Positions 1 through 8,558 are shown, numbered from the stretch's first letter. The stretch is DNA of 22,653 nucleotides from Wenyingzhuangia sp039768865 (GCF_039768865.1 NZ_JBDMZQ010000136.1); one strand, 5' to 3'. Numbers and translations are program-made. Notes: generated from the sequence alone by a model not told the origin.

Positions 1-771
1 GATTTTGTTAGAAATATTTATATCATAACTGACAAACAGACCCCTGATTTTATCAGAAATAAAACTTCAGGTTCCTATCGTAATGTTTTTATTATTGATC
101 ACACTGATATTTTCAAAGGTCATTTGGAATACTTACCTGTATTTAATTGTAGACCAATAGAAACGAAGCTCTATAAAGTTCCCAATCTATCGGAGCACTT
201 CATTTATTTTAACGACGATATGTTCCTCCTTAAAACAGTTCAGTTAGAAGATTTTTTTATTGATGGAAATCCAGTAATTAGAGGTAACTGGAATCGTTTT
301 GCCCAAAATATTTTTTATAAAAGATGGTTTAAAAGCCAAAAGAAAAAAAATAAAGCAAATCATAAAAAGGCACAAGAGAAAAGTGCAGTACTAACTGGTT
401 TTCAAAAGTATTATAAGTTTAGTCATGTGCCTGCAGCACTAAGAAAAAGTACTTTTGAGAATTTTTTTGACAAAAATATTGAGGTTGAAGTATCAAATAT
501 TCGACATAAATTTAGACATCATCAGCAATTTACCCCGCAAGGTTTAGCTAATCATTTAGAAATTCAAAATAAGACCTGTGTCTTGAAGTCAGATACCCAA
601 ATGTTATACATACAAAACTACAAACGCTCGATGTTTGGATTGAAGCTAAAATTGAATGTATTGTCTAGGAAAAAGAACAAATTGTTTTTGTGTTTGCAGA
701 GCTTAGATCAAGCTTCTGAAGAAAAATTAGAGTTTGTTTTAGGTTGGTTAAAGCAAAAATATCAGCAGTAG
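1..771 (+). CDS. Stealth-family capsule/exopolysaccharide phosphotransferase, 5'-truncated
   Basis: The reading frame is open from base 1 with no start codon in view, so the N-terminus lies outside the window; 256 residues are visible. The phrase IYIITDKQTPDF near the start, then YLPVFNCRPIE and LSEHFIYFNDDMFL (about residues 44-75), match the conserved CR2 region of Stealth proteins. HVPAALRKS and the C-terminal CLQSLDQAS...WL fit CR3 and CR4. Known family members transfer hexose-1-phosphate onto growing capsular or cell-wall polysaccharides, and the family includes the human GlcNAc-1-phosphotransferase alpha/beta subunits. FNDDMF holds the acidic residues expected in the active site. The acceptor glycan cannot be told from sequence. 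The stop codon is 3 bp before the next gene, so the three first genes may be cotranscribed, though function gives no link between them. Confidence 0.82.
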   Translation, partial: DFVRNIYIITDKQTPDFIRNKTSGSYRNVFIIDHTDIFKGHLEYLPVFNCRPIETKLYKVPNLSEHFIYFNDDMFLLKTVQLEDFFIDGNPVIRGNWNRFAQNIFYKRWFKSQKKKNKANHKKAQEKSAVLTGFQKYYKFSHVPAALRKSTFENFFDKNIEVEVSNIRHKFRHHQQFTPQGLANHLEIQNKTCVLKSDTQMLYIQNYKRSMFGLKLKLNVLSRKKNKLFLCLQSLDQASEEKLEFVLGWLKQKYQQ

Positions 772-774
772 AAT

Positions 775-1326
775 ATGAATGACATGATAAAAAATAATTT
801 GGAGCAAGATTCAGTTTTGCTCTATCCTACTGACACGGTGTGGGGAATTGGTTGTGATGCTACTTCGGTAAAAGCGGTATCAAAAATATATAAGGTCAAA
901 CAAAGAGAAGAGAGCAAGAGTTTGGTTGTTTTGGTAAATTCTCTAGAAATGTTAAAAAAGTATGTGGCTGAGGTTCCTGATAAAGCTCTAGAGATATTAA
1001 AAAAAGCCCGAAACCCCACCACAATTGTTTATGAACAACCCTTAGGAATTGCAAAAAATGCGATTGGAAAAGACAATACGATTGCGATTCGAATTGCTTC
1101 AGATGATTTTTGTAAAAAGATGATTGCTCAATTTGGAAAGCCTATCATATCTACTTCCGCAAATATTAGTGGTGAAAAAACGCCTACTCAGTTCTCTGAA
1201 ATAAGTTCAGCGATTTTGAATGGAGTAGATTATATAGTAGATTTGCATCAGGACAAAATTTGTGTAAAATCCTCAACAATTATCAAGGTCACAAATCGTA
1301 ACCAAATAACCGTAATTCGCCCTTAA
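775..1326 (+). CDS. tsaC: L-threonylcarbamoyladenylate synthase (TsaC/Sua5/YrdC family)
   Basis: 183 residues, the usual length of a single-domain YrdC-type protein without the extra Sua5 C-terminal domain. The family makes threonylcarbamoyl-AMP from threonine, bicarbonate and ATP in the cytoplasm, the first step of the universal t6A37 modification of ANN-decoding tRNAs. Visible signatures are YPTDTVWGIGCDAT (about residues 17-30), the KxR-like KVKQREESKSL segment that binds nucleotide, and KPIISTSANISG (about residues 122-133), the classic S-x-SAN motif. The ATG at 775 gives the N-terminus expected for the family; a second in-frame ATG three codons on (784) is also possible. The stop codon abuts the next start with no spacer, and both genes act on tRNA, which supports cotranscription. 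The paralogous YciO cannot be fully excluded. Confidence 0.9.
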   Translation: MNDMIKNNLEQDSVLLYPTDTVWGIGCDATSVKAVSKIYKVKQREESKSLVVLVNSLEMLKKYVAEVPDKALEILKKARNPTTIVYEQPLGIAKNAIGKDNTIAIRIASDDFCKKMIAQFGKPIISTSANISGEKTPTQFSEISSAILNGVDYIVDLHQDKICVKSSTIIKVTNRNQITVIRP

Positions 1327-2754
1327 ATGCAAATCTTAGAAAATTACAACTTAGCGATTCAGCAGAATATCTTTGGATATATTACCAAAGCTGCAAAAGA
1401 ATTAAAAGTCGATGCTTTTGTGATTGGGGGTTATGTTCGTGATTATATATTAGAAAGAGGAACAGCAAAAGATATTGATATTGTAGCTGTTGGTAGTGGG
1501 ATAGCACTGGCATTAAAAGTAGCAGAGATGTTACCCACGAAGCCTAAGGTGCAAGTTTTCAAAACCTATGGGACTGCTATGCTGCGTTACCAAGACATAG
1601 AGGTTGAGTTTGTAGGGGCGAGAAAAGAGTCTTATTCAGAAGATAGTAGAAATCCAAAAGTAGAAGAAGGTAGTTTACAAGAAGATCAAAATCGAAGAGA
1701 CTTTACAATCAATGCTTTGGCCATATCTCTAAATGAAGACTCTCTTGGAGATTTGTTGGATCCTTTTGGAGGAGTAGACGATTTGAAATCTAAGCTTATT
1801 CGTACCCCTTTAAATCCTGATATTACGTATTCAGATGATCCTCTCAGAATGATGCGTGCCATAAGATTTGCCACTCAGTTGAATTTTCAGATAGAAAAAG
1901 AATCTTTAAAAGCGATCGCTAGGAATGAGCAAAGATTAGGAATTATTACTCGTGAAAGGGTGATGGTTGAGGTGAATAAAATATTAGAGTCACCCGTACC
2001 TTCTTTAGGTTTCCTTCTTTTGGAAGAAACCGGTTTGTTACAGCAAATTTTGCCGGAGTTGACCGATTTAAAAGGGGTTCAAGAAGTAGAAGGGCAAAAG
2101 CATAAAGATAATTTTTACCATACTCTAGAAGTCGTGGATAATATTTCGGGATACACTGATGATTTGTGGTTGCGTTGGGCTGCTTTATTACATGATATTG
2201 GTAAAGCGCCTACTAAGCGTTTTTCTAAAAAAATAGGTTGGACTTTTCATAATCATGAGTTTGTGGGTTCTAAAATGGTTTTTAAACTTTTTAAGAGGTT
2301 AAAACTGCCATTAAACAATAAGATGAAGTTTGTGCAAAAAATGGTATTACTAAGTTCAAGGCCGATTGTCTTGGCCTCAGAGGTTACAGATTCTGCTATA
2401 CGAAGATTGGTTTTTGATGCGGGAGATGAGATTGAAAGTTTAATGACTTTATGTGAAGCAGATATTACCACTAAGAACCCTAATAAGTTCAAGAGGTACC
2501 ATAATAATTTTAAACTTGTCAGAGCAAAGATTAAAGAAGTAGAAGAACGAGATAAGGTTAGAAATTTTGAACCACCAATAACGGGTGAAATCATCATGAA
2601 AACTTTCGGGCTTGAACCTTGTAGAGAAATAGGTCAGATTAAGGACTTTATCAAAGAATCTATTTTAGATGGTATGATTCCAAATGAATACGATGAGGCT
2701 TATCAGTTGATGCTTAAAAAAGGAAAAAAAATAGGATTATTACCCAATGGTTAG
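1327..2754 (+). CDS. cca: CCA tRNA nucleotidyltransferase with C-terminal HD domain
   Basis: 475 residues, close to the length of HD-containing CCA enzymes in Bacteroidota. The product adds or repairs the 3' CCA of tRNA using CTP and ATP. In order: GGYVRD (residues 34-39) and the metal-binding DID at 49-51 of the class II polymerase-beta-like head; RRDFTINALA (123-132); DDPLRMMRAIRFA, the neck region that reads the incoming nucleotide; then an HD domain with HTLEVVDN and LLHDIGK (H289, D290) plus a later FHNHEF histidine pair. The HD part may give phosphatase or phosphodiesterase activity, as in other bacterial CCA enzymes. The start codon follows the tsaC stop directly. A 219-bp gap then separates this housekeeping group from the alginate locus. 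Confidence 0.94.
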   Translation: MQILENYNLAIQQNIFGYITKAAKELKVDAFVIGGYVRDYILERGTAKDIDIVAVGSGIALALKVAEMLPTKPKVQVFKTYGTAMLRYQDIEVEFVGARKESYSEDSRNPKVEEGSLQEDQNRRDFTINALAISLNEDSLGDLLDPFGGVDDLKSKLIRTPLNPDITYSDDPLRMMRAIRFATQLNFQIEKESLKAIARNEQRLGIITRERVMVEVNKILESPVPSLGFLLLEETGLLQQILPELTDLKGVQEVEGQKHKDNFYHTLEVVDNISGYTDDLWLRWAALLHDIGKAPTKRFSKKIGWTFHNHEFVGSKMVFKLFKRLKLPLNNKMKFVQKMVLLSSRPIVLASEVTDSAIRRLVFDAGDEIESLMTLCEADITTKNPNKFKRYHNNFKLVRAKIKEVEERDKVRNFEPPITGEIIMKTFGLEPCREIGQIKDFIKESILDGMIPNEYDEAYQLMLKKGKKIGLLPNG

Positions 2755-2780
2755 AGACCAATTTTAATCTTTTTATTGTC

Positions 2781-2804
2781 AAAACAGAATACGCACTGTT
2801 TTTT
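2781..2804 (+). terminator. Possible weak intrinsic terminator after cca
   Basis: AAAACAG (2781-2787) pairs with CTGTTTT (2796-2802) across an 8-nt loop, and the right arm runs into a stretch of six T. The stem is only 7 bp and AT-rich, so termination here is plausible but not certain. It lies where the housekeeping genes end and before the first alginate promoter. Confidence 0.4.
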
Positions 2805-2909
2805 AGCTCAATTGAGGCCAATGAATTAGAAGGTTAAAAATTAAATTTTGTAGTTGCAATTGTAATGCAGTGTCCCTTCTATATTTATTAAATTTTTATA
2901 AACTAATTC

Positions 2910-2940
2910 TTTGCCAAGTACCTATTAATCTATACATTTG
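2910..2940 (+). promoter_or_regulatory. Promoter of the PL6-PL17-kdgF unit
   Basis: A TTTG (2910-2913) is followed after 19 bp by TACATTTG (2933-2940). This is a perfect match to the Bacteroidota sigma-ABfr consensus TTTG-N19-21-TAnnTTTG. The last two bases of the -7 box are also the first two of the first TGGTAAACCA operator, so a bound repressor would compete directly with RNA polymerase. Transcription is predicted to start within the operator, leaving a leader of only about 30 nt. Confidence 0.72.
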
Positions 2941-2961
2941 GTAAACCAAATTGGTAAACCA
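2938..2961 (+). promoter_or_regulatory. Tandem operator pair, GntR-type, upstream of PL6 gene
   Basis: Two perfect TGGTAAACCA palindromes sit at 2939-2948 and 2952-2961, 13 bp apart. The 10-mer TGGT-NN-ACCA resembles the core bound by FadR-subfamily hexuronate regulators such as UxuR/ExuR. The same motif and spacing recur before the three other transcription units here, one of which starts with a GntR gene. A third slot at 2965 is absent. Confidence 0.8.
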
Positions 2962-2973
2962 GTTAAAGTAATT

Positions 2974-5277
2974 ATGGGTATGCAAAAATACATTTTATCA
3001 TTCGCAGCTTTTCTGCTATTTTCTTGTCATTTAAAAAAGGAATCTTCAGTAGCAAAAGTAACTAATCTCAAAGAATTAAATAGTAAAGTAGCCACGGCAA
3101 AGCCAGGAGATGAAATTGTTTTGGCTAACGGAGTATGGACAGATGTTGAAATTGTTTTCAATGCCAATGGGACTGAAGAACATCCAATCATATTGAGAGC
3201 AGAAACTGCAGGTGAAGTTTTTATAGAGGGAAAATCTAATTTAAAAATAGGAGGAGAGCATTTGGTTGTAAAAGATTTGCATTTCAGAAATGGTTATTCA
3301 CCTTCAGGACAGGTAATACTTTTTAAAGTAGATAAGAAAACAATTGCGACACATTCTAAAGTCACCCATTGTGTTATAGATGGGTTTACACAGCTAGACA
3401 GGCATGTTTCAGACCACTGGATTGAGTTTTGGGGTCAACACAATGAACTGAGTCATTGTTATATTACCGGTAAATCCAATTTTGGACCTACTGTAATGGT
3501 GAGGTTGAAAGGGAATCAGCATATCAATAATCATCACCAAATTGTCAACAATCATTTCGGTCCAAGACCAAGAAAAGGAGGACCGCATGGGGAAACTTTG
3601 CAGATTGGAGACAGTGGTACTTCTATGACTCCATCTTATACAAATGTGGCAAACAACTATTTTGAAAGGTGTAATGGAGAGGTGGAGATTATTTCCAGTA
3701 AATCAAATTTTAATATTTTTAAAAATAACATCTTCTTCGAAAGCGAGGGATCTCTTGTGTTGAGACATGGGAACTATGCTACCATAGACGGAAATATTTT
3801 TATAGGTAACGACAATTCCCAGTTTATTGGAGGGATAAGAGTTGTGAATACGGGTCACTGGATTTATAACAATTATTTCTATAAGCTCAAAGGTTCAGAG
3901 TTTAGAGCTCCATTGGCAGTGATGAATGGAATTCCCAAATCTCCATTGAATAGGTACAACCAAGTAACAGACGTGGTGGTGGCCCACAATTCATTTGTAG
4001 AATGTCCGACACCCTGGTTTTTTAGTGTAGGCTCCAATGTGGATAAACGTGCCGTATTACCAAAATCTGAAATTCGTTCAGCGAGACCCATTAGAACTAT
4101 TTTGGCTAATAATTTAATTTATAATTCTCAGGTAGCTAAGAAGCCAATTTATAGCTATGATGTGGTAGATGGTATTGTTTTTGAAAAAAACATTACAAAT
4201 AATAAAAACGAAAGTGAAGTGAAATCCGAAGGATTAAAAACGGTGGATTTCTCAGTTGATAAAATATCCGAAAATTTATTTGCACCCAACTTAAATCATG
4301 ATGATGTTTTTAGCGGTTTCGGTTTTAAAGCCATTACCTCTGATTTGTTTGGAAGGTTGAGAGCAGATCAAAATGCGATAGGATCAATGGTTATTCCTGT
4401 AAAGGATAATACACTTTTAATTGACTCCTCAAAATATGGAACGAGTTGGTTTAAGCATAATAAAGAAGAAGGAGATCCAGAAATATTCACCATTGATCCA
4501 AAAGATTTAGAAGCTACCTTAGAAAAGGCTAAAAATGGAGATGTGGTTGTGTTAAATTCTGGTACCTACGAAATCAATACACCAATAAGTATAGATAAAA
4601 AGATAACCATCACCTCTGAAGACAAAAACAATCAAACAACCTTAAGTTTTACATCAGAAAACACGGCATTCTTAATGAAGCCAAAAGGGCATTTACGTTT
4701 GCAACACTTGAAAATAGTAGGAAATAAAAAACAACATGCTTTTGCAACACTAGAAAAAAATATGTCTAAAGCATATGATCTATTTTTAAGCGGTGTTGAT
4801 GTTTCAAATTTCACCTCTGCATTACAAGTCTCCAAAGGTTCTTTTGCGGATACTATTTCTGTGCTAAATTCCTCTTTTCATAACCTAGAAAAAGGATTTC
4901 TTTTAAACAAAGAAACAGAAGCAAAAGGAGATTACAATGCAGAATTTGTATTTGTTAAGAATTCAACATTTAATCGTATTGAAGGAGTTCTATTAGATTA
5001 TTTTAGAGGAGGTTATGATGAATCTACTATTGGAGGTAATTTGGTTTTTAGCCATAATAAAGTATATCATTCAGGAAAAAAATCTTTAGATAAAATACTA
5101 ATAAAGAATAGAGGAATTGTACAAGCAGATTTTTTTGGAAATACGTTTGAAAAAAACCCAGTGAAGTTTATTGCTGTTCTTTGGGGAGAAAAAGGACAAA
5201 AACCCGTAAATAATCAAATAAAAAATTCAGGGGATTTTAGAGTTGTACAAAATTTAAAAATGAAGTTGATGTATTAA
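2974..5277 (+). CDS. PL6 family alginate lyase, two-domain, lipoprotein
   Basis: Polysaccharide lyase of the PL6 (chondroitinase B-like) parallel beta-helix family, here expected to cleave alginate by beta-elimination. Numbered from the ATG at 2974: residues 1-18 form a signal peptide ending in LLFSC, so C18 is probably lipidated. The catalytic domain covers about 40-480. NGEVEIISSK (234-243) holds the calcium-binding N234, E236 and E238 and the base K243; SLVLRHG holds R264. The 21-residue Lys-Arg spacing equals that of the characterised enzyme AlyGC. Residues about 505-767 form a second beta-helix-like domain, as in two-domain PL6 enzymes. An in-frame TTG at 2938 would extend the gene through the operator and is rejected; the ATG at 2980 is equally possible. 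First gene of the unit, 27 bp before the PL17 gene. Exact preference (MG, G or M blocks) cannot be read from sequence. Confidence 0.92.
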   Translation: MGMQKYILSFAAFLLFSCHLKKESSVAKVTNLKELNSKVATAKPGDEIVLANGVWTDVEIVFNANGTEEHPIILRAETAGEVFIEGKSNLKIGGEHLVVKDLHFRNGYSPSGQVILFKVDKKTIATHSKVTHCVIDGFTQLDRHVSDHWIEFWGQHNELSHCYITGKSNFGPTVMVRLKGNQHINNHHQIVNNHFGPRPRKGGPHGETLQIGDSGTSMTPSYTNVANNYFERCNGEVEIISSKSNFNIFKNNIFFESEGSLVLRHGNYATIDGNIFIGNDNSQFIGGIRVVNTGHWIYNNYFYKLKGSEFRAPLAVMNGIPKSPLNRYNQVTDVVVAHNSFVECPTPWFFSVGSNVDKRAVLPKSEIRSARPIRTILANNLIYNSQVAKKPIYSYDVVDGIVFEKNITNNKNESEVKSEGLKTVDFSVDKISENLFAPNLNHDDVFSGFGFKAITSDLFGRLRADQNAIGSMVIPVKDNTLLIDSSKYGTSWFKHNKEEGDPEIFTIDPKDLEATLEKAKNGDVVVLNSGTYEINTPISIDKKITITSEDKNNQTTLSFTSENTAFLMKPKGHLRLQHLKIVGNKKQHAFATLEKNMSKAYDLFLSGVDVSNFTSALQVSKGSFADTISVLNSSFHNLEKGFLLNKETEAKGDYNAEFVFVKNSTFNRIEGVLLDYFRGGYDESTIGGNLVFSHNKVYHSGKKSLDKILIKNRGIVQADFFGNTFEKNPVKFIAVLWGEKGQKPVNNQIKNSGDFRVVQNLKMKLMY

Positions 5278-5304
5278 TTACATCTGTCAAAAAAAACAGT
5301 CAAA

Positions 5305-7542
5305 ATGAAATTGAATTTTTATTGTATCATAAAAGCCACCTTTCTGATTTTAAGTGTGTCATTTCAAGTGAATGCTCAAGAACACCCTAGCTTGGTTTTA
5401 ACACGGTCAGGTGTAGAAAATATCAGGAAAGAATTAGGGCGTGTTCCTCTTTTTGATGAAACATTGAAAAGGGTAAAAGAGGAAGTGGACTTAGAGATGG
5501 CATCAGGGATAGATACACCCATTCCAAAAGATTATTCAGGGGGTTATACACATGCTCGTCACAAAAAAAACTTTTTAATTTTACCAAAAGCAGCTGTGTT
5601 GTATCAGATTCTGCAAGATGAAAAATATGCTGATTATGTAAAAGATATGTTGATGCAGTATGAGGCGATGTACAAAACACTGCCAGTTCATCCCAAAACT
5701 AGGTCTTATGCTAGGGGTAAATTATTTTGGCAATGCTTGAATGATTCCAATTGGTTGGTTTATATGAGTCAAGCTTATGATTGTATATATGATTATTTAT
5801 CAGAAAAAGAGCGCAATAGATTAGAAAACAACTTATTTAGACCTTTTGCAGATTTTATATCTATAGGAAATCCACAGTTTTACAATCGTGTACACAATCA
5901 TAGTACTTGGGGAAATGCTGCTGTTGGAATGATAGCCTTGGTGATGGGTGACGATGTCTTATTAGAAAGAGCTCTGTATGGTATAAAAGATGACGGATTA
6001 GATGCAAATGCAAAAGACGATGATGGAGGTTTTATAAAAAACAAAGACGGAAAAGCAGGTTTTTTAGCAAATCTAGAGGAACCATTTTCTCCTGATGGTT
6101 ATTATACCGAAGGTCCTTACTATCAGCGTTATGCGATGTATCCGTTTTTGATTTTTGCAGAAGCATTGGAAAATGTAAAACCCGATCTAAAGATTTTTAA
6201 CTACAAAAACGGAGTTCTTTTGAAATCGGTGAATGCACTTTTGAATTTAACTGATGCAGATGGTGAATTTTTTGCTCTCAATGATGGTCAGAAAGGAATG
6301 TCCTATTACACCGAAGCCGTTGTTTCTGCGGTAGATATTGCTTTTTGTTTTGGAAATCAAGACAAGAGTTTGTTGAGTATTGCAGAACGACAAAATAAGG
6401 TTTTGCTTGACGACTCAGGGCTTATGGTTGCATTAGCGATAAGAGAGGGAGAAGCCCTTCCTTTTCATAAGAAATCTGTCAATCTTAGTGATGGGTCAGA
6501 AGGAGATGAAGGAGGAGTTTGTGTGCTAAGAACAGATCAAGCGGGTTTAGAATTGGTTTTTAAATATACTGCTCAAGGGTCGAGCCATGGGCACTACGAT
6601 AAATTATCGTATTCTTTATTTGATAATGGCGAAGAAGTTATTCAAGATTACGGATTGGCAAGATTTGTAAATATTGAACAAAAAGGAGGAGGGAATTATT
6701 TAAAGGAGAACAAGACTTGGGCCAAACAGACCATTGCTCATAATACCATTGTTCGTGACGAAATCTCTCATTTTAAAGGTAAGTATGAGGAGGGAAGTAA
6801 ACATCATTCAGAGTTGAGTTTTTATGATTTATCCAATCAAAAAATTCAAATTATAAGTGCCAAAGAAAATCATGCTTACCCAGATACTAATTTGCATAGA
6901 ACGATGATGATGATTGAGGATTCTTCTTTAGGGAGTTCATATGTAGTTGACTTGATGAGAGTGGTGTCTAAAGATATTCACCAGTACGATTTCCCTTTTT
7001 ATTTTAAAGGACAAGTCATTCAAACAAATTTTGAGTACACCAGTAATCAAACTCTCGCTCCCTTGGGATCTAAGCATGGGTACCAACATTTATGGGTAGA
7101 AGGAATAGGAAAACCTCTTGCAGACAATACAAAGTTCTCATTTTTGAATAAAGGTGTTTATTATACGATTACTACTACCGCCGACATGAATGACAAATTG
7201 TTTTTCACACGCATTGGTGCGAATGATCCAAAATTTAATTTAAGAAGAGATGCAGGCTTCATGATAAGAAGAAATAAATCAAATACTGTGTTTGCATCTG
7301 TGTTGGAGTCTCATGGTGGGTATGATTATGTTTCGGAGTCTTCAGAAGATGCAAGGAGTCATATTGAAACCATTAAAGTAGTTTATGATGATCAAGATTA
7401 TACAGCCTTAACGATAAAAACTACAAATAATGTTTCCAAAGTGATCATAATAGCAAACAAACAAGTTGATACCAGTAGAAAACATAAATTAAGAATTGAT
7501 GGTCGTCAATATGAATGGAACGGACCTTACTTAGTTCATTAA
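5305..7542 (+). CDS. PL17 family oligoalginate lyase
   Basis: 745 residues, typical of PL17 enzymes, which release 4,5-unsaturated monouronate from alginate oligomers exolytically. A signal peptide ends at VNA-QE near residue 24 with no lipobox, so a periplasmic enzyme is expected. Residues about 30-330 match the N-terminal alpha/alpha-toroid: VHNHSTWGNA (N198, H199) and YYTEGPYYQRY (from 266) carry the Asn, His and Tyr used in catalysis by the family. About 385-600 is the heparinase II/III-like beta-sheet domain, with SSHGHYDKLS (H428, H430) supplying the second histidine region and HNTIVRDE further on. It lies between the PL6 and cupin genes, an order that fits cleavage, trimming and ring opening. 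A 75-bp gap follows. PL15 and PL12 lyases share the fold but fit the motifs and context less well. Confidence 0.92.
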   Translation: MKLNFYCIIKATFLILSVSFQVNAQEHPSLVLTRSGVENIRKELGRVPLFDETLKRVKEEVDLEMASGIDTPIPKDYSGGYTHARHKKNFLILPKAAVLYQILQDEKYADYVKDMLMQYEAMYKTLPVHPKTRSYARGKLFWQCLNDSNWLVYMSQAYDCIYDYLSEKERNRLENNLFRPFADFISIGNPQFYNRVHNHSTWGNAAVGMIALVMGDDVLLERALYGIKDDGLDANAKDDDGGFIKNKDGKAGFLANLEEPFSPDGYYTEGPYYQRYAMYPFLIFAEALENVKPDLKIFNYKNGVLLKSVNALLNLTDADGEFFALNDGQKGMSYYTEAVVSAVDIAFCFGNQDKSLLSIAERQNKVLLDDSGLMVALAIREGEALPFHKKSVNLSDGSEGDEGGVCVLRTDQAGLELVFKYTAQGSSHGHYDKLSYSLFDNGEEVIQDYGLARFVNIEQKGGGNYLKENKTWAKQTIAHNTIVRDEISHFKGKYEEGSKHHSELSFYDLSNQKIQIISAKENHAYPDTNLHRTMMMIEDSSLGSSYVVDLMRVVSKDIHQYDFPFYFKGQVIQTNFEYTSNQTLAPLGSKHGYQHLWVEGIGKPLADNTKFSFLNKGVYYTITTTADMNDKLFFTRIGANDPKFNLRRDAGFMIRRNKSNTVFASVLESHGGYDYVSESSEDARSHIETIKVVYDDQDYTALTIKTTNNVSKVIIIANKQVDTSRKHKLRIDGRQYEWNGPYLVH

Positions 7543-7617
7543 AAAAGTTGGTAAGCACAAAAACAAATCACTCGATATAAGTAGAGCAAAATAGATAACA
7601 AAATAAAATTTAAGAAT

Positions 7618-7995
7618 ATGAAACGATTTAGTGAAAAGTACATGGTGGCAAAAGATATGAAATGGGAAGAACTCGGAGGAGGGGTTTCTAGAAAATTTCT
7701 AGGTTACGACAATCAAATTATGATGGTACAGGTTAAGTTTGAAAAAGGGGCTACTGGCGCACCACATCAACATTTTCACACCCAAGCTACTTTTTGTGCA
7801 TCAGGAAAATTTGAATTTGTAATAGATGGTGTTAAGAAAATTGTTGAAGCTGGAGATGGTGTCTACATTGAGCCTAATTTATGGCATGAAGCGACTTGTC
7901 TTGAGTCGGGTATTTTGATAGACACGTTTAGTCCGGTAAGAGAAGATTTCTTGAGTGGGGGAGAGGTTTCTTACTTTGGTGATAAAGAAGAGTAG
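7618..7995 (+). CDS. kdgF: KdgF-like cupin, unsaturated uronate ring-opening protein
   Basis: 125 residues, no signal peptide, so cytoplasmic. A single cupin domain carries PHQHFHTQ (H50, H52, Q56) and a C-terminal LWHEA (H90), the usual metal-binding set. KdgF proteins speed conversion of 4,5-unsaturated monouronate, the PL17 product, to the open-chain ketouronate DEH, linking alginate and pectin degradation to the KDG pathway. Length, single-domain form and place straight after the PL17 gene all favour this over other small cupins. The exact assignment of the fourth ligand is less certain. It is probably the last gene of unit A, followed 87 bp later by a strong hairpin terminator. A second promoter in the 75-bp gap upstream was not recognised. 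Confidence 0.82.
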   Translation: MKRFSEKYMVAKDMKWEELGGGVSRKFLGYDNQIMMVQVKFEKGATGAPHQHFHTQATFCASGKFEFVIDGVKKIVEAGDGVYIEPNLWHEATCLESGILIDTFSPVREDFLSGGEVSYFGDKEE

Positions 7996-8082
7996 TATCA
8001 TTATTTGATTTGTCTCATGCTAAGAGATAATAAGTTTTTTTAGTTTTGACCGTATAGCAAAATTAGAATTGTCCAAAAAAAT

Positions 8083-8116
8083 AAAAAAAGAACTTCATAT
8101 GAAGTTCTTTTTTTTT
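8083..8116 (+). terminator. Intrinsic terminator of the PL6-PL17-kdgF unit
   Basis: AGAACTTC (8089-8096), loop ATAT, GAAGTTCT (8101-8108) form a perfect stem, preceded by an A run and followed by a T run (nine T at 8108-8116), so the stem can extend into A-U pairs. The symmetry would allow it to stop transcription on both strands. It closes unit A before the susC promoter. Confidence 0.88.
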
Positions 8117-8212
8117 GTGCTTTAATTTTTGTTCGGAGAAAGTTTTTTCATGATTCTTTCTTCATTATTTTTTGGTTTTTACTAGCAATAAGAGATAAAA
8201 CCTAAAATAATA

Positions 8213-8244
8213 TTTGTTAAATGTGTTTGTATTATATATATTTG
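8213..8244 (+). promoter_or_regulatory. Promoter of susC1-susD1
   Basis: TTTG (8213-8216), a 20-bp spacer and TATATTTG (8237-8244) match the Bacteroidota promoter consensus fully. The end of the -7 box overlaps the first, degenerate operator slot (8243) by 2 bp, exactly as in units A and C. The 96 bp between the upstream terminator and this promoter hold nothing I recognise. Confidence 0.7.
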
Positions 8245-8278
8245 GTGAATTGAAATGGTTAACCAATTTGGTTTACCA
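8243..8278 (+). promoter_or_regulatory. Operator array upstream of susC1
   Basis: Two good palindromes, TGGTTAACCA (8256-8265, fully symmetric) and TGGTTTACCA (8269-8278), lie 13 bp apart. A further TGGT half-site with a poor right half occupies the slot 13 bp upstream (8243-8252), next to the -7 box. They match the motif found before the regulator gene. Confidence 0.78.
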
Positions 8279-8491
8279 GAACAAACTCTAAAAACAAACT
8301 ATATGATTGGTAAAACTTAATCAAAAAAAAAGGGTGTTTGTGTATTTGCCCAACTCTAATTAACAAATGTCATTAATCTTTGAAATGACGATTAATATGC
8401 ACTAAAACTATGAATTCCAAGCTCTATTAAAGATTGACTAAACTTTTAAAAGAGTGTTTTAAATTTTTTAACTAACTAAAAACTAATTCTA
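8279..8491 (+). other. Long 5' leader of susC1
   Basis: 213 bp of AT-rich, noncoding sequence between the last operator and the susC1 ATG. GTCATT (8369-8374) can pair with AATGAC (8384-8389), while ATTAATC (8372-8378) can pair with GATTAAT (8390-8396); the two hairpins exclude each other. A 12-codon open frame (8367-8405) covers the same stretch, with no sign that it is translated. No known riboswitch was recognised. The leader before susC2 has almost the same length. Confidence 0.4.
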
Positions 8492-8558
8492 ATGAAACTA
8501 AAAAAAAGTATAACATTAATAGCTTTATTGTTTTTCAATATAGCTTTGTTTGCTCAGG
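8492..8558 (+). repeat. Near-identical susC 5' block, copy 1
   Basis: The first 67 nt match 13610-13676 at 64 positions. Mismatches are confined to codon 9 (one base, synonymous) and codon 17 (two bases, Ile/Leu). Identity drops sharply after codon 22, the end of the signal peptide. Confidence 0.8.

Noticed and set aside
822..1022. Minus-strand open frame inside tsaC
   Set aside because: Shadow of a well-supported gene. The same applies to the other minus-strand frames at 1686, 2253, 3879, 4632, 5423, 12358, 16365, 17587, 18383, 19272, 19711 and 21466: none shows a recognisable domain.
2807..2816. CTCAATTGAG palindrome upstream of the PL6 promoter
   Set aside because: A 10-bp palindrome occurs by chance and it does not recur at the other promoters.
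7548..7558. TTGGTAAGCAC between PL17 and the cupin gene, as a further operator
   Set aside because: Only the left half fits, there is no 13-bp partner and no promoter box in register.
8367..8405. 12-codon upstream frame in the susC1 leader
   Set aside because: Too short to judge, with no counterpart in the susC2 leader; mentioned only with the hairpins.
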